NCBI GenBank assembly: GCA_030427505.1
Contig: JAUICH010000013.1
Span: 62,001 to 126,000, forward strand
Direction of reading: 5' to 3'
DNA from: Verrucomicrobiia bacterium
GTDB taxonomy: Bacteria; Verrucomicrobiota; Verrucomicrobiia; Verrucomicrobiales; DEV007
Length of the DNA stretch: 64,000 bases
The translations under genes were made by a program, and so were the position numbers. The notes under the pieces were generated by a model that was not told the DNA's origin, searched no databases, and was given only the letters and a program-made list of their open reading frames with translations. Below, piece by piece: positions 9,601 to 15,897 of this stretch (positions are counted from its first letter, which is position 1; each line of letters begins with the position of its first letter).

Positions 9601-9811
9601 CGGTTTCCAAAGTAGCCTGGTCGAGGTTCGTCAAACGCAGTCCGCCCTTGGCGTCATCCGGTCCGTGACACACCGTGCATTTTTCGGAAAAGATGGGGAG
9701 AATCTCATTCTCATAGTCCACCTCTGCCTGGGAAGCTGGAGGTGAAAACGACAATAGACTCGCCAAAAGGGCGATTTCCGGGACACGAAGCCGGTAGAAG
9801 CGGGAATTCAT
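6683..9811 (-). CDS. PSCyt1/DUF1549/DUF1553 heme protein
   Basis: A 1042-aa exported protein of the type abundant in Planctomycetes and Verrucomicrobia. A signal peptide covers residues 1-29. A planctomycete-type cytochrome c domain follows with CTVCH (C45, C48, H49) in the context LPIFSEKCTVCHGPDDAKGG. Next comes DUF1549 (about 140-350), which carries a second CARCH motif near residue 345. A long alpha/beta middle part includes a discoidin-like stretch (about 480-600). DUF1553 occupies the C-terminal third (DRLDLARWLVS, GVRGERPTHPELLDWLA, RRGMYTYFKRT). Its molecular role is not established; heme binding is inferred from the CxxCH motifs. It is not followed by a DUF1501 gene, unlike the second family member in this window. 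Confidence 0.9.
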   Translation of the reverse strand: MNSRFYRLRVPEIALLASLLSFSPPASQAEVDYENEILPIFSEKCTVCHGPDDAKGGLRLTNLDQATLETDSGGQAIVPGSPDSSTLVERIHATDPDDVMPPPDKGEPLTEKEKQALRQWIAEGADWPRHWAYEPLSQAGPPAKVSDPSWIKTPVDAYVLARLDEAKIPPSPEAGPYVLIRRLYYDLLGILPTPERAEAFARDYTGADGAEKEAVYERLVDEVLKSPHFGERWGRHWLDKARYADSDGYEKDRDRPDAWKYRDWVIDSINADLPFDQFTIQQLAGDLLPKPAEDELLATAFNRQTLTNTEGGTDKEQWRVAAVMDRAETLGTVWLGLSVSCARCHTHKYDEITQKEYYELYAYFNNGDETTTDMPESEAAMVRYRAKKKEHDLKVAAARKKLDEAKAQLNSEFEAWGAKLHQKALAAAANPPAFHPLKVAALKNETSAKFVPEGDVIQSRGPVPQKDTIRLIAETGQEILNGFKLEALKSEAFPGNGPGRAQNGNFVLSEFKVWLVAPEATFETPLEEREAIKFTHSRADFSQNRFPVENAVDGKANTGWAIGPQSGRDHHAIFSTAEPVALKGRKLFFELQNDHGDAHVLGRFRITALTGKMISLGIPENLATIVAEPPAKWTQEQRKSLLDYYATIAPATKPLASALAKVQDEAPKAPLMDIRILEERQKDRRTTHVFRRGEFKDPEEAVEPGTFASLPPVEHRDGMGDRLDLARWLVSGENPLPPRVIVNHLWANLFGEGIVSTVNDFGVRGERPTHPELLDWLAAELIRQGWSRKALIKTVALSSTYRQSSAHRPELADIDPKNTLLYRQNRFRVEAEIVRDITLAASGLLSEKVGGPSVFPPIPDGVADLNYNSAFKWKVSPGEDRYRRGMYTYFKRTAPHPTLMTFDCPDSNVTCVQRSRSNTPLAALITLNNDTFAEAAKAFATRVTTEEEAEGDADRLERAFQLALARPPEAWERDRLLSLLEESRAWYRQNPDDALKLAANVTSTEARAPTEKPGKETESAETAAWIATVRIILNLDEFITRG

Positions 9812-9944
9812 GGGGTTAGAGGGGGGATTCTCCGGAGAAGCTGAGTCTATAAAATCGAATCTACGCGGGGGTAGTCAAGGTAGGCGTGTGCGCTATGAAT
9901 GTAGATGGCCAGGAGGAATGCTGAGTAGAAGAGAAACCAGTAAC

Positions 9945-11147
9945 ATGCCGGGAACTTGGCGGCGGTTTGTGGATGCGGCCGCGGGAGAACCATTCCGCGC
10001 CTTCTTCCCGCTAGGGGCGCTCGCGGCTCTGGTCGGCGTGGCGCTGTGGCCTCTGCACTACGCGGGCGTGGTTTCGATCTATCCGAAACTCGTGCACTCC
10101 CACCTGATGATGACCGGCTTCTTCGGCGGCTTCATCCTGGGATTTCTTGGGACGGCCCTCCCCCGCATCCTGGAGGCGCGCCCGCTTTCGAAAGGGGAAA
10201 TCGGGACCGTGGCAGTTTTTTGGGTGGCGGCTCAGGCTGCCTTCTTGAGTGGCTGGATGGCGGCGGGAGACCTGGCCTTTGCCGGTGCCTTGGGCCTTTT
10301 TGGCCGTGCCCTGTGGCGGCGGTGGAAAGAACGGAAAGATCTGCCGCCGCCGTTCTTTGGGCTGGTTGCGGTGGGACTTTTCGCGGGCGTGTATGGGGCG
10401 TTGGCGGAAGCGGCCAGCCTGGTCCTGACCTCAGGGCCGGAGTGGCTGACGCTCTATCTGTGGCGGTCCGGTCACGTCTGGCTCAACGAAGGCTGGGTCC
10501 TGTTTGTGGTCTTGGGCGTGACGCCCTTTTTCTTCCCCAAGCTCGGCGCCCGGCCCGTTTTGGCGGAGTATCCGGTCATGCGCGCGCCGTCCCCCTTGTG
10601 GCGGGACCAGGCGAATGCCGCGCTCCTCGGCGGGCTGGGTCTGGCGGTGGGCATGGAACTGGAGTCCCTCGGATTTTCCCGCGCGGGGTTGCTGGTAAAG
10701 GTCGCGGTGTATCTAATCTACGGGTGGCGTCACCTGCCGTGGCGATTTGAGCGGGAGCGCACCGGGACGCTGGGCCGGGTGCTGCGGAGCACCCTTTTTG
10801 TGCCGCCGCTTACCTGGCTGTGTCAGGCCATCTGGTTGCCGCTGGCCAGCGGGCTCTGGCACCTGCTGCTGCTGGGTGGGTTCGCGGTCATGGTGCTGGC
10901 GGTGGCGACCCGGGTGGTCTTCGGGCACGCGAAACAAACGTCCCGGACGGAAGGGCGGGTCATCTGGTGGCGGTGGATCGTGGGGCTGATCTGGCTGGCC
11001 CTGGCGACACGCATCACGGCGGACTTTGTGCCGAAGGTCCGCGTCAGCCACCACATCTACGCGGCTTTGGCGTTTGCGATTGCCTTAGGCTGGTGGGCGC
11101 TCAAGCTTTTCAAAGCGGCGAGCCATACCAGGAAAACCAAGGAGTAG
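9945..11147 (+). CDS. NnrS-family membrane protein
   Basis: A 400-aa polytopic protein with about twelve hydrophobic segments. Characteristic NnrS features are the first-helix HSHLMMTGFFGGFILGF and a following LGTALPR, with several membrane-embedded His (WPLHYAG, RVSHHIYAAL). Proteobacterial NnrS proteins protect against nitric oxide and bind heme and copper, but many homologs have no tested function and no nitrogen-oxide genes are seen here. ATG at 9945 was chosen, as the frame is open upstream but the earlier part is low-quality and overlaps the divergent gene's start; ATG at 9918 is an alternative. It is divergent from the DUF1553 gene. Confidence 0.72.
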   Translation: MPGTWRRFVDAAAGEPFRAFFPLGALAALVGVALWPLHYAGVVSIYPKLVHSHLMMTGFFGGFILGFLGTALPRILEARPLSKGEIGTVAVFWVAAQAAFLSGWMAAGDLAFAGALGLFGRALWRRWKERKDLPPPFFGLVAVGLFAGVYGALAEAASLVLTSGPEWLTLYLWRSGHVWLNEGWVLFVVLGVTPFFFPKLGARPVLAEYPVMRAPSPLWRDQANAALLGGLGLAVGMELESLGFSRAGLLVKVAVYLIYGWRHLPWRFERERTGTLGRVLRSTLFVPPLTWLCQAIWLPLASGLWHLLLLGGFAVMVLAVATRVVFGHAKQTSRTEGRVIWWRWIVGLIWLALATRITADFVPKVRVSHHIYAALAFAIALGWWALKLFKAASHTRKTKE

Positions 11148-11369
11148 TCAGGTCTCTGGAAGGGATGGAACGCCTGGCTCATTCACTCTATGGCTAAGCG
11201 CTGTCCGCCGCCAATCGAGCGCCCGGACCGCGAGGCTCGCGCCGGTGCGTTCTTACGTGAAAGTTCTCCAATCTTCAATAGGGGTGGAGGTTTCACGGAC
11301 TCCCATTTAGCGCAAAGACGCGGGGAGGAGCGCTTGATCCCTTCCGGCGATCCCGCTAAGGTGCCGCCC

Positions 11370-12848
11370 ATGAAGACCCCTTTAGCTGTTGTGCGATCCC
11401 TGACTGGTCATCTTGGCAGGGGGCTGGCGTTGCTGGCCCTGCTTCTTGTGACGGCTGGCCCCGTCCGGGCGGCTTCGGACAAACCGAACATCCTGCTCAT
11501 TGTATCGGACGATCAGGGCTACAACGATCTGGGGGCGCTTCTGCCGGAAATCATCACTCCCAATCTGGACCGCCTGGCCAAGGAAGGGGTGCGCCTGACG
11601 AATTTCTACGTGGCGTGGCCGGCGTGCACGCCTTCCCGCGCCAGTCTGCTCACGGGACGTTATCCGCAGCGGAACGGGATCTATGACATGATCCGGAATG
11701 AAGCCCCGGACTACGGCTACAAGTACCCTCCCGCCGAATACGAAGTAAGCTTCGAGCGCATCGGCGGAATGGACGAACGGGAAGTCCTCATCCCGAAAAT
11801 GCTGAAATCCGCCAACTACGTGAGCGGCATTTACGGAAAGTGGGATCTTGGCATTCACAAGCGTTACCTGCCGACCTCCCGGGGATTTGATGATTTCTAC
11901 GGTCTCGTGAACACGGGTATCGATTACTACACCCACGAGCGCTACGGCGTGCCCAGCATGTACCGGAACACCTCCCTGACGGAGGAAGACAAGGGCACCT
12001 ACGCCACGTATTTGTTCGAACGCGAAGCGTTGAAGTTCCTGGAAAACCACTCGGACGAACCCTTCTTCCTCTACGTGCCTTTCAATGCCCCTCATGGGTC
12101 CTCTTCTCTGGATCCGAAGATCCGGGGAACGGTGCAGGCGCCGGAGAAATACGAGGACATGTACCCGCCCGTGGAAAAGGAATTTCAAGAGGGTAAACGC
12201 TATGGCGAGCCCGCGATGGTGCCCACGAAGGAAAAGCGGGTCCGCGACTACCGGGCCGCCGTCACTTGCATGGACGATTCCATCGGCAAGATGCTGGACG
12301 TGCTCGAAGAGAAGGGAATCGCGGACAAGACCATCGTTATTTTCTTTTCCGATAATGGCGGTAGCGGCGGGGCTGACAACAGCCCGTTGCGCGGGCACAA
12401 GAGCCAGACCTGGGAAGGCGGGATCCGCGTGCTCTCCATCGTCCGCTGGCCGGGTGGGGGGATTCCCGCGGGAACCACCAACGATGCCTTTCTTTCCAGC
12501 ATGGAATTGTTCCCCAGTCTGGCTTCCGCCACGGGGGCAAAGCTGCCTGACAACGTGATCCTGGACGGCTACGACTGGTGGTCCACCCTGCGCGGGGAAA
12601 CCGAATCGCCCCGGAAGGAAATGTACTGGAAACGCCGCGATCGCCTGGCTGCCCGGGTTGGGGACTGGAAGTGGGTGGACATGGGCGGTAAGGAAGGCGG
12701 CCTGTTCGATCTTTCGCAGGACATTGGGGAGAAGAACGATCTCTCCGAAGAAAAGCCGGAGGTGTTGAAGATGATGAAGGACAAATTCAACGCTTGGATG
12801 AAGGAAATGGACGAGGCCGAACCACGCGGTCCCTTCAAGGACTTCTAA
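11370..12848 (+). CDS. Secreted type I sulfatase
   Basis: A 492-aa protein with signal peptide (residues 1-35, cleavage near VRAAS). ATG at 11370 places the signal at the N-terminus; the upstream in-frame codons lack similarity. The alkaline-phosphatase-fold metal motif PNILLIVSDDQGYNDLG supplies the Ca2+ ligands. The activation motif is CTPSRASLLTGRYP, a standard C-x-P-S-R, with C86 predicted to be converted to formylglycine. Other hallmarks are GKWDLG (GKWHLG in many), FLYVPFNAPHGSS and FFSDNGGSGGADNSPLRGHK. It hydrolyses a sulfate ester in the periplasm or outside the cell; which glycan is not predictable here. The 222-bp region upstream is non-coding. Confidence 0.93.
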   Translation: MKTPLAVVRSLTGHLGRGLALLALLLVTAGPVRAASDKPNILLIVSDDQGYNDLGALLPEIITPNLDRLAKEGVRLTNFYVAWPACTPSRASLLTGRYPQRNGIYDMIRNEAPDYGYKYPPAEYEVSFERIGGMDEREVLIPKMLKSANYVSGIYGKWDLGIHKRYLPTSRGFDDFYGLVNTGIDYYTHERYGVPSMYRNTSLTEEDKGTYATYLFEREALKFLENHSDEPFFLYVPFNAPHGSSSLDPKIRGTVQAPEKYEDMYPPVEKEFQEGKRYGEPAMVPTKEKRVRDYRAAVTCMDDSIGKMLDVLEEKGIADKTIVIFFSDNGGSGGADNSPLRGHKSQTWEGGIRVLSIVRWPGGGIPAGTTNDAFLSSMELFPSLASATGAKLPDNVILDGYDWWSTLRGETESPRKEMYWKRRDRLAARVGDWKWVDMGGKEGGLFDLSQDIGEKNDLSEEKPEVLKMMKDKFNAWMKEMDEAEPRGPFKDF

Positions 12849-12880
12849 GAACCCAAAGGGCGGGCGACGAAGAATCTATT

Positions 12881-13435
12881 CTATTCAGCGCCCGCGCCCA
12901 GGAAGATCTGGCTGACTTTGCCGCCTTTGAAGTCGAAGATCACCCCGCCATAGATCGAGCCCGCCACGAAGGTCTCTCCCGGGGTGGAGGACTCCGCTTC
13001 TTCCACGGAGCCGTAGGCGGAACGCACTTCAGCCTCCGTGGCGCCAATGCCGATACCCCGGGCCGTCTTGTAGGCGGAGGGCGCTTCAATCATGGCCGTG
13101 AGCACGGTCTTGGATGAGTCCTGATCAGGCGATTCCATTTGCAGGGTCAGGCCTTTGTCTGGGTAACTCCACTCCTGCACGTAGGTACCGGTGGCGCCCC
13201 ATTGAATATCGTCGCCTTTGGACGCAGGCAGGGAAAGTTCGGTCAGAATGTCCCGCTCCGGATCGCCGATCCGGATGGGACCGAGCCGCTCGCTTTCCAT
13301 GGAAAATCCACTCCCCGCGCCGGCGGAAGCGGACGCCTGTGAGGGGGCGCCGGGCGTCGTGCCGGTCGTGACGCAGCCGGAAAACAGGGCCGGAATCGCC
13401 GCTAGGGAAGCAAGGATGGCAATGGACTTCTTCAT
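12881..13435 (-). CDS. Lipoprotein with BamE/SmpA-like motif pair
   Basis: A 184-aa lipoprotein with signal peptide and lipobox FSGC (Cys21). After a Gly/Ala/Ser linker, two similar motifs occur: IRIGDPERDILTEL (about residue 54) and IGIGATEAEVRSAYG (about residue 129). The G-x-T/D-x-x-[VI] pattern is shared with SmpA/BamE-like small envelope domains, but overall identity is too weak for a firm name. The gene converges on the sulfatase gene with a 32-bp gap. Confidence 0.6.
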   Translation of the reverse strand: MKKSIAILASLAAIPALFSGCVTTGTTPGAPSQASASAGAGSGFSMESERLGPIRIGDPERDILTELSLPASKGDDIQWGATGTYVQEWSYPDKGLTLQMESPDQDSSKTVLTAMIEAPSAYKTARGIGIGATEAEVRSAYGSVEEAESSTPGETFVAGSIYGGVIFDFKGGKVSQIFLGAGAE

Positions 13436-13518
13436 GGGTATGTCAGGGGCTTCGGAGGTGTAGCAGGTTGGGGGCCGCGTAGCAATCTCCTCGAAATGAA
13501 TTCGTTTCTCCGCGCTTT

Positions 13519-14241
13519 TCAGCCGTCCGATTTCGGACTGGGGAGAAACCGGTCGGAGGAATTGGGGAACAACGCGGCTGACAGACCAATCTCCGAAACG
13601 TCCGCCGAAGGCAGGTCGGGCGTGGGCAAGGCGGGTGAGTCTTCACGAAACAAGATCACGTTGGCGAGGAAGTTTTCGCCGCCCGGTTGAGCGAAGATGG
13701 CCTCTTTTAAGGTGCGAAGCAGTTCGGCATTTCTCTTACCCAAATCGCCGGACGAGCCGTTCTCTTCATCGCTTTCATGGGAAGTTTGCAGGAACTGCAA
13801 CAGCTTTCCGGCTTCGGCGGCAAACTGGTAGGCGTCGTGAAACAGCTCTTGAGCCAGGAGCTTTTCCGCGGCGGCGGTCAGCTCTTCAGATTCGGCAAGC
13901 AGCTTGGCGGGGCCTTCGGACCGGACGTATGCAGTGGCGGCGAGATGGGCCGCTCTGGCGGATTCCTTGATGCGGTAGGCCACCATGGAGGGTTCGTATT
14001 CGGGAAACTGTTCCGCCGCTTCGTTGAACCAGGTTCCAGCTTCCTCATACAGCAAAACCGCGTGCAGCCAGTCGCCCGCCCGTTCGTGGTTGCGGCCGTC
14101 GAGGAAAAGGACCATGCCCTGGTACCACAGGTCTTCGCCGGTGGTGTATTGGTTCGCGATGGCTGGTCTCGCGTCCGCCAGTATGTGGGCAAGAGCGCAA
14201 CAGGCCAGAAACGCGGAGAGTCCTGTCGGGGATTTCCGCAC
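13519..14241 (-). CDS. Exported alpha-helical protein, function unknown
   Basis: A 240-aa protein with a signal peptide (residues 1-29, ..RPAIANQ) read from a GTG start. The mature part is nearly all helical and Ala/Glu-rich, with TPR-like helix pairs (WLHAVLLYEEAGTWFNEAAEQ, residues about 58-78, and AAEKLLAQELFHDAYQFA). The C-terminal 50 residues are Pro/Ser-rich and probably disordered. No enzymatic motif is visible. It precedes a lipoprotein gene on the same strand by 83 bp. Confidence 0.5.
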   Translation of the reverse strand: MRKSPTGLSAFLACCALAHILADARPAIANQYTTGEDLWYQGMVLFLDGRNHERAGDWLHAVLLYEEAGTWFNEAAEQFPEYEPSMVAYRIKESARAAHLAATAYVRSEGPAKLLAESEELTAAAEKLLAQELFHDAYQFAAEAGKLLQFLQTSHESDEENGSSGDLGKRNAELLRTLKEAIFAQPGGENFLANVILFREDSPALPTPDLPSADVSEIGLSAALFPNSSDRFLPSPKSDG

Positions 14242-14325
14242 GGGGTCGTGTAGGATGAGGGGGGACGATTCCGGGCCGGAATGGGTCTGGAATTTGAAAC
14301 AAACTAACCCGCCGCGACCCTCCTT

Positions 14326-14766
14326 TCAAGCTCTCCCGCCCGGTCCGTTTTGACGGGTCATCCGCCGCGTGCGGGCAGTGTGCCAGGGAACAGCGATGGC
14401 AATGGGCAGCAATGGTATTCCCGCCACGAGTGTTGCCAAGACCACTTCAACCAAAGTGACGGCGTCCATGAAAACCAAGTAGTTCGTCTCGTCATAGCGC
14501 TTCATTCTCCAGGCATGGAAGAGAAGGCCGCTGGTCAAAGCGAGGGCCAGGCTGATCAGGGCAAAGCATCGCCACGGAATGGCTGGTTTCTTTTTCCAGG
14601 CCGAGAACAAGGTGACTCCGTAAACGAGACAAACGCAGAAAGGCACGGTGATGAGGGGGCCATACAAGACCAGAAGCACCGTGAAGAAAAAACAGGCCCA
14701 GGCCTGGAGAGACCCCCAGGCGGGAGCGTTCCAGATAGGTAAGAAACGGCGGCGGGAAGATGCCAT
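14326..14766 (-). CDS. Small multi-pass membrane protein
   Basis: A 146-aa protein with four hydrophobic segments (about residues 20-38, 40-57, 66-86 and 100-128) and a basic C-terminal tail (WHTARTRRMTRQ). There is no recognised domain. It is 12 bp downstream of the DUF2752 gene on the same strand, so the two are probably cotranscribed and may act together in the inner membrane. Confidence 0.55.
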   Translation of the reverse strand: MASSRRRFLPIWNAPAWGSLQAWACFFFTVLLVLYGPLITVPFCVCLVYGVTLFSAWKKKPAIPWRCFALISLALALTSGLLFHAWRMKRYDETNYLVFMDAVTLVEVVLATLVAGIPLLPIAIAVPWHTARTRRMTRQNGPGGRA

Positions 14767-14778
14767 GAGAAAAGCAGG

Positions 14779-15216
14779 TTAGCTAAGCTGCTTCGAGAGA
14801 TGCAAGATCACATACAGCCAGTTCGCCGCGAAAGCTCCCCCGGCCAGGACATACATGCCCAGGCGCTCGCCGCGGGAGAGGTTCAGAGAGAGGGACCGCC
14901 GCAGACCTACTCTGAGAAGCGCCACCACCACACCCACCAGCAGGAGCGCCGTAACCAGGGGATTCCAGACAAAGGCGGCGCCGAAGTTACCGCGAAGCAA
15001 TGACAGGCAGGCCCGCGTCCCGCCGCAGGTGGCGCAGGGAATACCGGTGAGCGTCTTGAAATGACAGAGTGGAAGGCTCCAGCCCGCGTTAAAGAAGCCA
15101 AGCCCCAGGCTAAGCAGAAAGGCTCCCAGCCAGAAGGCCGCGACCACCCGAATGGCGGCTGAAACCGGGGGAAGGGAGGGGAGCCGTCTTTCGTGAACGG
15201 CGACTCTTAGTTTCAA
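14779..15216 (-). CDS. DUF2752 membrane protein
   Basis: A 145-aa protein with three hydrophobic segments and the DUF2752 core CHFKTLTGIPCATCGGTRA, followed by the expected long transmembrane helix (NPLVTALLLVGVVVALL). The Cys pairs of the TGIPC..CG.TR motif suggest a redox or metal-binding role, but the family has no established function. The first start in frame is TTG at 15216; a GTG at 15147 is an alternative, so the start is uncertain. It is followed closely by another small membrane protein gene. Confidence 0.75.
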   Translation of the reverse strand: MKLRVAVHERRLPSLPPVSAAIRVVAAFWLGAFLLSLGLGFFNAGWSLPLCHFKTLTGIPCATCGGTRACLSLLRGNFGAAFVWNPLVTALLLVGVVVALLRVGLRRSLSLNLSRGERLGMYVLAGGAFAANWLYVILHLSKQLS

Positions 15217-15257
15217 CCTTCTTCCCGGATGAAGTGATCGGGTACCCAGAGGATCCG

Positions 15258-15533
15258 CTACTGCGCCGCGGAGGGCAAGGCGGCGAAGCTGAGGCCAAAG
15301 AGGGCGATAAAGATAACCGAAACGACCAGCCCCACGGCCATCAGGGCGACGGCGATGATTCCAAGAATCTTGCCGATCTTGGTCGTCTCCAGCCCCTCGG
15401 GGTCCATGGTTCCAGAGCTCATTTTCTGGAGGTCTTCATTCGCCATGACCCATGCGGCAATGCCAAGAGGCTGACAGAGCACGAGACTGAGAATGCCGAG
15501 AACTAAGATCGTATTCGCGCGGTGTGGTTGCAT
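15258..15533 (-). CDS. DUF4190-type small membrane protein
   Basis: A 91-aa protein with two hydrophobic helices: NTILVLGILSLVLCQPLGIA at the N-terminus and LGIIAVALMAVGLVVSVIFI near the C-terminus, with a short WVMANEDLQKM loop between them. This is the DUF4190 arrangement. ATG at 15533 is preferred; an upstream in-frame start at 15569 adds only a polar tail. It lies 41 bp upstream of the DUF2752 gene and is probably the first gene of a three-gene small-membrane-protein transcript. Confidence 0.7.
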   Translation of the reverse strand: MQPHRANTILVLGILSLVLCQPLGIAAWVMANEDLQKMSSGTMDPEGLETTKIGKILGIIAVALMAVGLVVSVIFIALFGLSFAALPSAAQ

Positions 15534-15621
15534 GTTAGTCGAAGGCTGATGGCTGGAGTTGCGATGCAAAGGAATTACAAATTTGCGTTCGCTGCGTCAA
15601 CAGGATTCCCGGGATGAGATG

Positions 15622-15897
15622 CTAGGGCTGGTTCAATAAATAGGCGGGACGGCGCGCGAGGCGCATGGGCCCGCTGGCAAGGAGAGAGTGAGGCGCTGAT
15701 GGGAGGCATCAGTAACGAGCGAACGACGCCGCCCAGGTGGCCCATGCGCCCGCGCCCGAAGGGTTGGGCCCCTTTTTTCGCCCCGCTACGTTGCCGCTCC
15801 CGCCGTGATGATTCAATCATCTCTGGTCGCGGCGCCTTGCGGGGGGCGAAAAAATGTCCTCCAACGCCGCCCCGCCTATTTATTGAACCAGCCCTAG
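15622..15897. mobile_element. 276-bp MITE-like element with 33-bp terminal inverted repeats
   Basis: The left end (15622-15654) and right end (15865-15897) are inverted copies over 33 bp with one mismatch; the core is GGGCTGGTTCAATAAATAGG. Both ends carry CTAG, so either a TA or a CTAG target duplication is possible. Inside are perfect stems: an 11-bp stem (15661-15671 with 15739-15749) enclosing a CTGATG/CATCAG hairpin (15696-15712), a 12-bp stem TTTTTTCGCCCC (15773-15784 with 15843-15854), and a 15-nt palindrome GATGATTCAATCATC (15807-15821). No credible protein is encoded. The right end contains the TAG stop of the RND transporter gene. It looks like a non-autonomous transposable element or a structured intergenic repeat. 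Confidence 0.75.

Noticed and set aside
6683-9811. Reading the DUF1553 protein as a c-type cytochrome oxidase subunit
   Set aside because: Only CxxCH motifs are shared; the DUF1549 and DUF1553 domains identify a different family.
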